Assembly: GCF_017084445.1 (NCBI RefSeq)
Contig: NZ_CP070947.1
Coordinates: 1-64,000, forward strand
Source of the DNA: Mycoplasma sp. Mirounga ES2805-ORL
GTDB lineage: Bacteria > Bacillota_I > Bacilli_A > Mycoplasmatales > Metamycoplasmataceae
Reading direction: 5' to 3'
Length of the DNA stretch: 64,000 nucleotides
Shown here: positions 1-10,627 of the stretch, in pieces
Layout of the letters: every line of letters begins with the position of its first letter
How positions within the stretch are numbered: position 1 is the stretch's first letter
Made by a program: the position numbers and the translations under genes
Notes under the pieces: generated by a model
What the model was told of the DNA's origin: nothing
Seen by the model: only the letters and a program-made list of their open reading frames with translations
Databases searched by the model: none

Positions 1-282
1 GGTTTTCAATACACAAATCAAGAATACATTGATAGAATTACAAAATTTGGTGGGGTAGTTTCAATGTCTAGAGTTGGGAATTCATTAGATAATAGAGAAA
101 TTGAATATTGGTTCGGAGTGATTAAAAAAGAACTATTGAATGATTTAGATTACACAAAAATTACATTTGACGAGTTAAATGAAAAAATTAGAGAATATAT
201 TTTTTGATATAACAATTATAGAATACAATCAAATTTAGGTTTAAAAACACCACAGCAATTTGCTATGGCGTTCATCAATTAA
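1..282 (+). mobile_element. IS3-family transposase, C-terminal part (cut by window edge)
   Basis: The open frame enters from the left edge and ends at TAA 280-282. The visible 93 residues carry the last part of an rve/DDE integrase core. The segment SMSRVGNSLDNREIEYWFG matches the conserved IS3-family SMSRxGN..DN.xxExFF block with the catalytic Glu, and it is followed by the usual IKKELL, YNNYRIQ and TPQQFA sequence near the C-terminus. One TGA is read as Trp. It would catalyse cut-and-paste or copy-out transposition of its own element. The right terminal inverted repeat probably lies within about 40 bp after the stop, but it cannot be defined because the left end is outside the window. Confidence 0.88.
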
Positions 283-695
283 AAATGTTAATATTTTTTG
301 TCCACGTTTAAAACCCAATATGATTTTTATTTACCTTTGATTCCTCTTTTTGAGTGTAAATTCAAATATTCTTTGAAATTTCTTTGTTTAATGTGGTAAC
401 TCCTTATTACACAATCACTCGGTTTATTTTTGCATTTTGTTTTAAATGAAAAATCAATTTTACGTTTCATATATAACGTAGATGTGTCCTTTCTAATTAT
501 TGGGTTAAAAATATATTTGCAGGACATAAAAAGTCCCACCAAGAACTCAGTTTGGTGAGTTCTTGGCGAAATTTTACTTTTTTAATTTTCAAAAATTATT
601 TTTTTATATATTGACAAAAAAATGTTTTAACACAATGATAAAAATTCGTTTTTATTAAATTTTAGGTTTCTAAAGTATGTAATAAAATAATATTT
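283..695. other. Intergenic region between IS and defence-like cassette
   Basis: About 410 bp without a convincing gene. It holds the presumed IS right end and a strong hairpin at 539-566, then AT-rich sequence leading to the ATG at 696. A 71-codon open frame on the minus strand (327-542) shows no recognisable domain. No clear Shine-Dalgarno sequence precedes 696. Confidence 0.5.
539..566. terminator. Perfect 11-bp hairpin, probable terminator
   Basis: CCAAGAACTCA (539-549) pairs perfectly with TGAGTTCTTGG (556-566) around a 6-nt loop. On the minus strand the hairpin is followed by CTTTTT, on the plus strand only by a weaker T-rich stretch. It would insulate the cassette starting at 696 from transcription on either side, or mark a former element end. 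Confidence 0.55.
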
Positions 696-3430
696 ATGGA
701 CAAAACAAGTAAATATATAGATACTGAAAATATTTTTGATGTTTATAAACCAGTAACATTTTTCATTGAAGAAAAACATGACAATGTTTTATCATTCTTA
801 TCAAAAAATAATATAGAAACCGGAGAAGACCTATTAAAACTTAATAGAGATACCATTCAAAATAATGATACATTGATCAAAAAATCAAAAAAAATTCTTT
901 TAAATGCATATGATGAATTAAATAGTTCTCTATGAGCAATGTCAAAAACTCAAAACCCTAGATTTTTTACTTATTTTGACCAATTAATTCTAGATTATCC
1001 AATAAATTTTGCAGTAATGAACACATCTTATCAGAAACGTATAATTGAAGAGAATAACATAAATACATTAAGCCAACTTCATGATTTTAATTGTTCAATT
1101 GTAGGAAATTTAAATAAATTGCCACAAGAAATTAACAACATTATGTCTAATTCGAGACTAATAACACGCGATATTCTAGAACTGATAAAAATTAAAATAG
1201 ATATTTATCAAAAAATATTTAGTTCAATATTCAGCAGTAAAAAATGTTATTACAATCAGGTTATTGTGGCTATTGTTAATGGTTATTTTGACAATTTTGT
1301 TAATATGCAATCAAAACCAGAAAACTTATATACTGAAAAAATTAATGAATTATCTGATGAAATAATTTCTAAAAATTGCCATGACATAATAAAGCAACAT
1401 TTAATAAATTCTTTAAGTATAGTTACAAAATTTAAGAATAAGGAGATGCTACTTAACGAAGTAAAAATTGAATTTGTAGAATCTATGAATCAAATTATTC
1501 AATTAAGCAGTATAGATGAAATAAAAAATTTGTGAAAAATAAAAGAAATATCTATTTTGGATATTCCTGAGGAGGATTTAGAAAATGATGAAAATTTAAA
1601 TACGCTTCATTCTTTTTTTTCTGAAGAGAAATACAAAAATTCCAATTGATATTCAAACTCTCATTTAAAAACAATAAAAAGTACATATAAATTTAAAGAA
1701 GATAGATATTCTTATATTTACACCAAATACAATATTTCACCTAGGGAAATTATGGATATTTTTAATACTTCTGAAATGGAAATGTACTATTTAAAAAAAT
1801 TTTATGAAAAAGGTACTCAAAACATAGAAGAATATATTTTAGATCCTAATATTTCGCATAACGAAAAAGACAAAATAAAAAAATTCTTATTAAAAAACAA
1901 AAAATTAATTTACTTAAAAGGTGATTTTATAAAAGTATCTATGTCTGAAATATTAGAAATGCTAATGAAAAAACATTCTGAAAATCATATTAAATCTTCC
2001 CAAATAATTACTGAATATAATGATTTTATATACAACAATATTTTTGATAAAGATGTTTTAAATAATCTTTTACCTGAAAATTTAGAGCGAAATATTGAAG
2101 CAACATTAATGAGAAATAATAATGTACTTCTAAATATGGGAAAATTGTATAGATATTATGAATTAAAAAAATATAATTGACAATTTTTTGTTGATAATAT
2201 CAACTTTGAAAAATATAATGGAATGTTCTTTTCTTCAAAACTTATTTTTGATGAATATTATGAGCTAATGCAAGAGTATAATATTTATAATGAATATGAT
2301 CTACACAACATACTAAGAAAATTAGAAAACAATGATATGCTTCCAGAAGGTTTTCATTGTGATAGAAGAATGCCAAATTTAAAATACAATATCAAGAATC
2401 AAGAAGAACAAGTAATCAATTTTTTTGAAGAAAATGCCCCAATTTCATACCAATCATTTTGAGATTTATATTCTGAAAAATATGGTTTTAATTTACTTTC
2501 AATGAAAGGAAGCAGTTATCCAAATATTCTTAGCAAATGACTAACAAAAGACAGGATATATAAAAAAAAGGTTTTAGCTACCTTACAGAAGAAGAAATAG
2601 CTCTTATTAAAAGCAAATTATCTAACAACATATATCCATATAAAGAAATATGCAAAACCATAAAAGAGAACACATCTGGTAGAAACATCTCTCTGAACAG
2701 TAAAACATTTAATGATATAGGTTTTATACATAATTTAACTTTGTGTCCAAAGTTGACTTTTGCAAGTATTCATGATTGCTTGTATGAGACTTACTTAAAA
2801 AACACAGACTTTATAAGAATTCCAAATGATATAAATATTTTTAAGGACAAAGACATTTACCAATCAGGAGTTGTTGTTAATGCCTTTTACAATATATTTT
2901 CAGAGTTTAAAGCGATTAAAGTAAATGGGAAAGAAAATTTATATATAACATCAAAAAAGTTGAAAGAATCTAATATAGATTTAAATTTAATTAAAGATTT
3001 TGTTAATAAAGTTTCTGATTGAGTTGGAGATAAATTTTTTACAATTGAAAGCCTATTAGACAGTGAATTTGAGCATGAACTTATTCAAGAATTTGGTTTT
3101 GATAATATATTTTATGAATTTATTTTACAACAGTTTAGTGACAGATTTAAAAGTATAATGTCAAGCCCTAGAATTTTTAAAAAAAATACTAATCGGCAAA
3201 ATATTAATTTTAGTAATTTCGTGGAACATATCATATTTTCTCAGTTTTGAAAATATGATAGTGATGAGCCTATAAATGCCTATGATATAGAAGAATACGT
3301 TCTAGAAACCTATAAATATAAATTTAATTCTGCGAAATTAAAAGAAGTAATAAATTCAATTGGTTTTTACTATGATGATGTATCTCACAGCATTTATTAT
3401 AGCAAGGAAGAATATATTGATATAATTTAA
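696..3430 (+). CDS. Large unrecognised protein of a ParB/SNF2 cassette, frameshifted at an A8 tract
   Basis: With TGA as Trp, one frame runs from ATG 696 to a run of eight A at 2562-2569. It then hits TAG at 2598, while coding-quality sequence continues in another frame to TAA 3428-3430. Adding one A restores a 911-residue protein (...IYKKKGFSYLTEEEI...). I do not recognise a catalytic motif. The protein is Asn/Lys/Ile-rich and mostly helical. Short segments such as NTLSQLHDFN and repeated helix-turn-helix-like stretches recall sigma-region-4 or winged-helix DNA-binding modules, but this is only an impression. It is the first gene of a unidirectional cassette, 38 bp before the ParB-like gene, so a role with it is likely. 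The frameshift may be phase variation, decay or a sequencing error. Confidence 0.6.
2562..2569 (+). repeat. A8 homopolymer at the frameshift site
   Basis: Eight consecutive A residues lie exactly where the reading frame of the first cassette gene changes. Nine A would give a full-length 911-residue product. Homopolymer slippage of this kind switches genes on and off in mycoplasmas. Confidence 0.7.
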
Positions 3431-3468
3431 ATTAAAAATTAAATAGTCAATAACTTAAGGAGAAAAAT

Positions 3469-4719
3469 ATGATTCATGATCTACTAAAAAGCAATAAAGC
3501 AAAGCCTGTTGTTGGAAAACTTAAAAACGTTGTAATAAATGGTTCAAGAGAAAGTATTCAAGTTTATTCTATAGATTTGGATGCATTATACTATAACAAT
3601 AGAAATGACAGAATTATTTCCTGATCATCTGAGAAATCAAGTGAAGAAATTGAAGAAATGAAAAATATAGACATAAATCAATATAATCAAACGTTTGAAA
3701 ATTGGATAATAGAGAGTAACAAGCAAGCTATCGAGAAGACTAAAAAAAATATTGAAAAAGTTGGCCAAATGGTTGACGGAGTTGTTCTAAAAGATGGAAG
3801 AATTATTGATGGAAACAGGAGATTTACTTGTTTGAGAATGTTGCAAAGGGCACATAAAGAAATGCCTGATAAATATAGATTTAATGCTGCAATTCTAGAT
3901 AAAGATTATGAAACAGACGGTAAAGAAATTAAATTATTAGAATTAAGCATTCAGCACGGTGAAGAAGAAAAACAAGGTTATGATCCTATTGAGAGAGTTA
4001 TTGGAGCATATAAAGATATAGAAATTAATAAACAAATAAGTATTGAGGAATATGCAAATGTCTGCAATGAAAATGTTAAAAATATAGAAAAAAAATTAGA
4101 AGTTGCAAAATTCTTAGAAGAGTTTTTGGAGTACATAAATGCTAGTGGTAAGTACTATATCGCAAGACAAAATAATCTACATGACCCTATTCTTGAATCA
4201 ATAAAAATTATTAAGAAAGCGAAGTCAGAAGCTTACTCTGATGATGAAGTTACGGATTTAAAACATATTTTATTTTCAAACCTTCTTATTAAGCAAACAG
4301 GTGATAAAACTCGTTTTATGAGAGATATTCTTACACTTGTTAAAGATTTAAATATCGGAAAAGAATTAATCAACAAAGAAAAAGAACTAATTGACTTTGT
4401 ATTAGATAAAGTTGATGAGTATACAGACAATGAAAATCAATTTTTGAAAGTTGATGAATTTATTAATGATATAAATAATTGTGAAGCAGAGCAAAAAATT
4501 GTAGATAATGTACCAAATGAATTACTACGTAAATTAGGATTAAAATCAAAAAGAGAACAACCTTTATTATTAAGTATTGATGCTCTTGATAAACTAGAAA
4601 GCATAGATATGGAATTTGCTGCGAAATTAACTAATGATGAGAAGCGAAAACTTAATGATATATTAGATTTCATAACTAAAAAAGCAAATAAAATTCAAGA
4701 AGAGATTAAAAATGCATAA
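3469..4719 (+). CDS. ParB/Srx-like nuclease-fold protein
   Basis: 416 residues from ATG 3469, preceded by AAGGAG at a good distance. One TGA-Trp falls near residue 52. The N-terminal part has a ParB-like layout: YSIDLDALYYNNRNDRI (about 36-52) resembles the entry strand of ParB N-terminal domains, and DGRIIDGNRRFTCLRML (109-125) matches the ParB/Srx box (xDGxRRxxA type). That fold includes CTP/ATP-binding switches and nucleases. The C-terminal half is helical with no recognised domain. Its stop overlaps the next gene by 8 bp, so the two are translationally coupled. It is not accompanied by ParA, which argues against chromosome partition and for a role with the helicase. Confidence 0.75.
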
Positions 4720-6607
4720 AATAGATTTATGTATAGATAATGAAAATAATTGATACATTACTTTAGATAATGCTTTTTTGTTCAAAAGTTCTAGAACATA
4801 TAAAAGAAGCGAATTTCACAAGTTTTTACATAAAGATCAAAACAAATATGAATTAAAAAAAATTTTTTTTAGGCGAGATTTATCAATTCAAGATAAAAGA
4901 AAAGTTTTGATCTTATTAGAGAAAATAGCTCAAGAAGTACAATTTGTTTTAACAATTGAAGATGATATTTATAAAGATATTGAAACTCTAGATCGAAAAA
5001 TTAAAGAAAGAATAAATTTAGGAAAAATACTTAAAAATAGAGAATATGAAAAGGATAATAACCTTATATTAACTAAGCACGAATATATCCAAATATTAAA
5101 TAAATATATTCAAAGGCCACTAAAAGAAAAACAAATAGAAAATAGTTTCTTTTCACTCTTGATGAGAAATTCATGTAATTACTCAGTTCCGGGCGCAGGA
5201 AAAACAGCAACTGTTCTAGGCACATATGCTTATTTATATGATAAGAAAATAGTTGATAAAATTGTAGTTATATGTCCTAAAAACTCCTTTGACTCATGGG
5301 CTAATGAATGAAAAAGCACTTTTGGAAGCAGAATAAGATTAAATTTACTTAAAATAAATTTTAACTTAACAAACAAAAGTGAATTAATTTCAAAAGCTAT
5401 AAATAAAAATTTAATTATTATAAATTATGAAAAAGCCAATTCGTTTAAATATCAAATAAAGAAAATTATAGATAGTAAAACTTTGGTTATTTTTGATGAA
5501 ATACATAAAATTAAAAATCCTGAAGGCGTTAGAGCTAAATCATGATTAAATATAATTGAAGAATCTAAACCCTGGGGTACTATACAATTAACAGGAACGC
5601 CTATACCTAATAGCTACAAGGACGTTTTAAACTATGCTAAACTCATTTTCGGAAGTGAGTTAAAACATTATTTTAATCATGATAGTAGCGAACTAAATTC
5701 GCAAAATTTGAGTGAGCATAAGCGTAGACAAATTAATAATGAACTATACCCATTTTTTGTTAGAACATCAAAATCTGACTTAAATATACCCGAACCATTA
5801 GAAGACAGAATAATTATTTCTCAAGCTACTGATGAAGAAAATGAAGCATTTAGAATAATAAAAAACTCAATTGAAAATCCTCTTATAAGAATTATCAGAT
5901 TACTGCAACTAGAATCCAACCCTGAGTTGTTGTTTAAATCTATTAATTGAAAAGAATTAGAGAATGTATGAACTGTATTAGATAATGAAACTAGGGATAT
6001 AGAACAATATGACTATACTGCTGAATTAAGAGAATTATTATCCGAAATTAATACTAGTTCGAAATTTAATAAGTTGATTAACTTAGTTAGTAAACTTAAA
6101 GCGCAAAATAAAAAAATTATAATTTGATGTGTTTTTGCTGAAACAATAAATAAAATTCACAATAGATTAAATGAATTATTAATTAATTCTGAAATGATTT
6201 ATGGAGCAACCGCAGACAAAGATAGAACTAGACTAATCAATGCTTTTAACAACAATGAAATAGATGTGCTTATAACAAATCCGCATACATTAGCTGAGTC
6301 TGTTTCATTTCATAAAGTATGTCATGATGCTATTTATTATGAACTAAGTTATAATCTTGTTCACTTTCTTCAATCTAAAAATAGAATACACAGATTAGGT
6401 TTAACAAATAAGGATTATACACAATATTATATAATGGAAGAACAGTACAATAATTTTATCTATCCATTTTCACTATCTAACAGAATCTATGAAAGACTGC
6501 AAGAAAAAGAAGAAGTAATGTTGAATGCAGTTGAAAGGCAGGACCTAGAAACCAATGTGTTCTCAACAGACGAAGATATTAAATATATTTTAGACGACTT
6601 AAAATAA
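4712..6607 (+). CDS. SNF2-type superfamily 2 helicase/translocase
   Basis: 631 residues from ATG 4712, several TGA codons read as Trp. Helicase motifs are in order: Walker A GAGKT (about 161-165), Walker B DEIH (262-265) in VIFDEIHKIKN, motif III LTGTPIPNS (about 293), motif V ITNPHTLAESVSFH, and motif VI QSKNRIHRLGL (about 553-563). The motif VI form and spacing are those of SNF2-like DNA translocases. The first about 150 residues are lineage-specific. It is coupled to the ParB-like gene by an 8-bp overlap and closed by a strong terminator. Stand-alone SNF2 proteins next to DNA-binding partners and restriction remnants are typical of anti-phage systems (DISARM DrmD is one). No nuclease domain is visible in this protein. 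Confidence 0.85.
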
Positions 6608-6613
6608 ATAACT

Positions 6614-6656
6614 AAAAATACCAATATCTCTATTTTGTTGTTATATTGGTATTTTT
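6614..6656 (+). terminator. Rho-independent terminator of the cassette
   Basis: A perfect 14-bp inverted repeat (AAAAATACCAATAT at 6614-6627 with its complement at 6643-6656) ends in a T run, 6 bp after the helicase stop. Confidence 0.8.
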
Positions 6657-6731
6657 TAAATGAATAAAAGAATATTATTTGTATTTAATTTAGATATTTT
6701 GCAACTTAAATTAATAATGGTCGCTTTCTAA

Positions 6732-7318
6732 ATTAGGTATAAATTAGATCGCATTGAGTTTTTATTTAAAAATCAAAGTAAAGATGGATTCTATTCTTGA
6801 AAAGGATTAAAGTACTTCTTATATGAATATGAATTAAAACTTCAAAACAAATATAATCAAAAATCAAAAGTTGTATGAGAAACTTGAAATAATGATAAGA
6901 AAGAAGATACTATTGAACATATATATCCGCAAATGGATACTGACCCATATTGAGTTAAACGTTTTAATATTATTGATGACGACCAAAAAGTTATTTTTTT
7001 GCATAATCTTGGTAACTTAGTTTTAACCTCGCGTAAAGGTAATGCTTCGCTAGGAAATAGTGGTTATGACCTAAAACGTGGTATAGAAAATAGAAAATCT
7101 AATAAGCACTATTTAAGCACTATTATTGTGAGGGATCATATAGCGAAATAGAAATATCAACCGAGTACACAGAATGAACTCCGTACAATATTATTGAAAG
7201 AAATAATAAATTATTAGATTTTATGTGTAAAAGATGAGATTTTAAAATTGATGATAAATATAAAAATAATAAATATTTATATCCTAAAAATATTATAGAA
7301 CCAAAGGGTGAAAACTAG
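6732..7318 (+). pseudogene. DUF262/DUF1524 (GmrSD-like) restriction protein, C-terminal remnant
   Basis: The readable frame starts abruptly after a stop, with no start codon. It carries the DUF1524 signature: EHIYPQ followed by LHNLGNLVLTSRKGNASLGN, the His-Me finger nuclease core found in the C-terminal half of GmrSD-type modification-dependent restriction enzymes. Around 7120-7135 the frame shifts by one base (TAG at about 7149 in the first frame), and homologous-looking sequence continues in the other frame to TAG 7316-7318. The N-terminal DUF262 (ParB-like) half is missing. It is therefore a doubly damaged remnant, about 195 residues long if repaired. Its position just after the helicase cassette suggests a decaying defence island. 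Confidence 0.78.
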
Positions 7319-7725
7319 AATTACTTTTTAATTTATTAATTCTAGTATAGTCTCTTTTTTTTAGAATTTTGTGTAGTGTTTTTCTTTTTTATTATCTTCA
7401 CATATGGTTATAAACAATATTTAAAACAAAATAAGATAATTAAGAAAACATTATCTTATTTTAAACTTTAAATTTTAATAAAAATTAGATTAATAATTAG
7501 ATAAATCATTTATTAACAAAATATATTTATTAGGAGATAATGGCGCTTGTCTATTTTTTTAATAGCTACACAATTAAAAAATATATAAGTATAAATACTC
7601 GAAAGTCAACCATGTACTAAAAATTCAAAATCTGAATACATCTAATAAAATTACTTGTTATTTTATATATTTCAAAATTTATTAAGTTGTACAATTAAAA
7701 TTGTAATTTTTTTAGAGGTTTAGAT
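7319..7725. other. Intergenic region with an AT-rich inverted repeat
   Basis: About 400 bp without genes. A perfect 13-bp inverted repeat at 7428-7440 and 7450-7462 could form a weak hairpin. The last 60 bp lead to the AEC transporter with AGAGG about 10 bp before its start. Nothing else was seen. Confidence 0.5.
7428..7462. repeat. 13-bp perfect inverted repeat
   Basis: AAAATAAGATAAT (7428-7440) and its exact complement (7450-7462) are separated by 9 bp. It could be a weak terminator for the remnant upstream, or a regulator site for the transporter downstream. Almost all pairs are A-T, so it may be of little stability. Confidence 0.4.
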
Positions 7726-9009
7726 ATGAAAGAAGTTTTAATAAGTACATTAAATAATACTAGTTTATGAGGTGTAATAATAGCTAGCGTTTTTGTTATC
7801 TCAATTGGTTTTATTTTGATGAAAACCAACATTTTTAAAAAGGAATGATTACCTGGATTTACTTCTGTAATTATGAATGTTTCATTGCCTGCCATTGCAG
7901 TAAAAGGTTTCATGTCTGATATTAATATGGGTAAATTAAAAGAACAAGCTTGAATATTATTAATTTCTTTTATATTTTATTTTGTTCTTTCATTAGTGGC
8001 TTATCTATGAATGAAATTCTTTTATAGAAAAGTTCCTAAATCGGTTGAAAATGCAAATGAGGAAACTATTATAGGTGCACTATCAGGGACGGATGAAAAA
8101 GATAGTCCTAGAGACAAAGCGCTTGTTATGTGAATGCTTTTAATTTTTGGCTCAACCATAACATTTGGTATGCCAATAGCTGATGAATTTTACAAAAATA
8201 CACCAAGTCATGATACAGCATTAGTTTCGGTGAATGTTTTTAATATCATGCAAAGAGTTTTCTGTTATACATATTGCTTTATGATGATTAAAGGTATTAG
8301 ATTAAATAAACAAAATGTTAAAAAATCTTTAAGATCAATAGCCTTAAATCCAGCTTTAATAGGTACTTTCGTTGGTTTAGGACTTTGATTATCTCAATTA
8401 ATTCCAGGATTAGGCGCATCTTCAATTCCTGCTGATATTAAATTCAATCTTGATCCAAAAACATCTATTCAATTAGTTTCAAAAGCAAAATTTGGAACAA
8501 ACATGCAACCTATATTCTTTGATGCTGATAATAATAAATATATTTTTAATTCAGCGATAAATAATTACCAACTAACAGAAATTAATCCAACCGGTTGATT
8601 TGATTTTAAGATAACATTACCTTATTTTTATAAAATAGCAGCAGTTCTTTCAGAATTATGTACTCCATTAATTTGGCTAACAATTGGAATGAAAATTAGT
8701 GAATCTAAACTTAAAAGTTTATTCGCAGATAAGCAAGCTTGACTATATTCATTTTTAAAATTAATAGTAATTCAATTAATAATATTTGGATCGTTATTCT
8801 TATTGAATTATTATGGAAAAATTACAAAAGTAAGTGCTATATCTATTATGATAATAACTGCAACTCCTCCAGGCGCAGCGCCTATGGCATTTGTTTTAAA
8901 TGAAAAAAGAGCAAGCCACTTTGCTGTTAGAGCTTCAACTCTAAGTACCTTACTCTCTTTATTTATTATTCCATTTTGGATTATAATATCTGAAATTGTT
9001 TATATTTAG
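7726..9009 (+). CDS. AEC-family (auxin efflux carrier/malate permease-like) transporter
   Basis: 427 residues, ATG 7726 after AGAGG. About ten hydrophobic membrane segments are visible in two halves of the AEC fold. The conserved patterns include NVSLPAIAVKGF early on and ATPPGAAPMAFVL near the C-terminus, the latter being the family's typical second-half helix break. Members export or import organic acids such as malate or other small solutes; the substrate here cannot be told. It stands alone between a decayed restriction gene and the convergent osmC-like gene. Confidence 0.85.
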
Positions 9010-9021
9010 TAAAAACTAGTT

Positions 9022-9459
9022 TTACATTTTTTTGCCATTAATTATATAATGAACATTATGTTTAATAGAAGGATCTACTGAATTTGACACTGGACAAAAT
9101 GAGTGTGATAATTTTAGCAATTCTACTAATTTATTATTATCTACATCTTTTGCATTTAAAATGTGTGTTACATCAATTTCTTTAAAACCTGGATGAACTT
9201 TGAAATCCGTTAATCTTTTAGCTTCAATTTGAACTTCATATGATTCTCATTTAATCTTTTCATTGAATGATACATAGTTAAATAAAGCTTGTTCACAACC
9301 ACATAAGGCACTTAGGAATGTTGAAATAGGGTTAAAAGCTTCTTTTCCATTAAGATCTATAAGGTGTTTTACTCCAGCTTCATTTGTTGCAACAGAATGT
9401 CTGTTTACTGGGTCAAATTTAGCGCTAACTTTATATACGCTCATATTTTCTTTTTCCAT
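9022..9459 (-). CDS. OsmC/Ohr-family thiol peroxidase-like protein
   Basis: 145 residues on the minus strand. The start chosen is the ATG at 9457-9459 because AAGGAG precedes it by 6 bp; a longer frame to 9495 lacks such a site. The two family cysteines are present in LSALCGCEQAL and HSFCPVSNSV, the pair that reduces organic hydroperoxides in OsmC/Ohr proteins. It probably protects against peroxides made by host or by glycerol metabolism. It converges with the AEC transporter, 12 bp from its stop. Confidence 0.88.
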
Positions 9460-9650
9460 AATTATCTCCTTGTTTAATTTTTTGTCTTCTATCATTATAA
9501 AACAAATAAAGTACCGAAAATCTTTTAGTGTTGTTTAAATATTTTTTTTACAAAAATGTGTTATTTTTTTAACACAAATGAGTTTTATGTGTAATTTTAG
9601 TCAAAATTAAAAAAAGCATAAAATAAAATTAGTTTTTACCAAATCTTTTA

Positions 9651-9679
9651 TTTTGCTAATATTGATTTTAATTTATAAT
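9651..9679 (+). promoter_or_regulatory. Probable promoter of the tRNA-Thr/tRNA-Leu unit
   Basis: A perfect TATAAT lies at 9674-9679, about 27 bp before tRNA-Thr, with a poor TTTTGC-like -35 near 9651. Mycoplasma -35 boxes are often weak. Confidence 0.4.
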
Positions 9680-9705
9680 AATAACGCTTTTAATAAAAGG
9701 CATAT

Positions 9706-9781
<76 letters not shown>

Positions 9782-9834
9782 TATATGCAAACTTAGTGTT
9801 TAAATAAGGTGCAATTCCTTTAAGCATATAAAAA

Positions 9835-9919
9835 GCGCGAGTGGTGAAATTGGCAGACACGCTAGATTTAGGCTCTAGTGCTTTACGGCATGAGGGTTCA
9901 AGTCCCTCCCCGCGCACCA
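9835..9919 (+). tRNA. tRNA-Leu (anticodon TAG)
   Basis: 85 nt including CCA. It has a long variable arm (class II), anticodon loop TTTAGGC and T arm GGGTTCAAGTCCC. The acceptor stem has one A-C mismatch at its sixth pair. Confidence 0.95.
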
Positions 9920-9935
9920 TTTCATTTAATTGACC

Positions 9936-9958
9936 AAACACAGCAATGTGTTTTTTTT
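9936..9958 (+). terminator. Terminator after tRNA-Leu
   Basis: AAACACA (9936-9942), a GCAA tetraloop and TGTGTTT, followed by an eight-T run. Confidence 0.85.
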
Positions 9959-10033
9959 ATTTTTGAAGTATTTTATTTTTCCATTTTTATTTCTTTTTTT
10001 AAAAACCGGACTATATGTTTATGGAGGTGAAAA

Positions 10034-10627
10034 ATGATTTTATATAGAATCGGAGAAATTGTTTATAAACGTCAAAATAATTTAATTTTTGAAAGTCAAG
10101 GAATTGGTTATTCATTAATTTTTCCAAATCACGAAAGAGTTAGCGAAAAAGCCAAATTAAAGCTTTATATTTATGAAATAAAGAATGATTATTATCAAGC
10201 TACATATGCTTTTAAAGAATTTAAAGAAAGACTTTTATTTACTGATTTAATTGGTATAGCTGGAATAGGTCCAAGAGTTGCTTTCAATATCTTGAACCAT
10301 GGTTGAGAAAAAGTTGTTGCTTATATTGCAAATGGTAATTATGAAGAATTAGTCAAAATACCTTATTTGAATCCTAAAGTAGCAAGACTAGTTGTTGTTG
10401 AATTACAAAATAAATGACAAAAAATTTCAAGTCCAGATAAAAATAACGAAGTAGCGAAAAATATATCGATTATGAATGAGGCAACTGAAACATTAAAGAT
10501 GCTAGGTTTTAAGAAAAATCAAATAGAAAGCGCTTTAGCAAAAGCAAATGAAACAACTAATGTTGAATTATTAATTGAAGAAGCAATAAAAATAATGAGT
10601 ACAAAATATGAATCAACTTCGGCTTAG
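10034..10627 (+). CDS. ruvA: Holliday junction DNA helicase RuvA
   Basis: 197 residues from ATG 10034, preceded by GGAGGTG. The helix-hairpin-helix GIAGIGPRVAFNIL (about 74-87) is the RuvA DNA-binding signature, and the C-terminal third forms the RuvB-contact domain (ATETLKMLGFKKNQIE...). RuvA holds the Holliday junction and loads RuvB for branch migration in recombination repair. The last 20 bp overlap ruvB. No ruvC is nearby; mollicutes lack a classical RuvC. Confidence 0.95.

Noticed and set aside
327-542. 71-codon minus-strand open frame between the IS and the cassette
   Set aside because: No recognisable domain, no clear ribosome site, and very basic composition; it could be a transposase scrap but I cannot support it.
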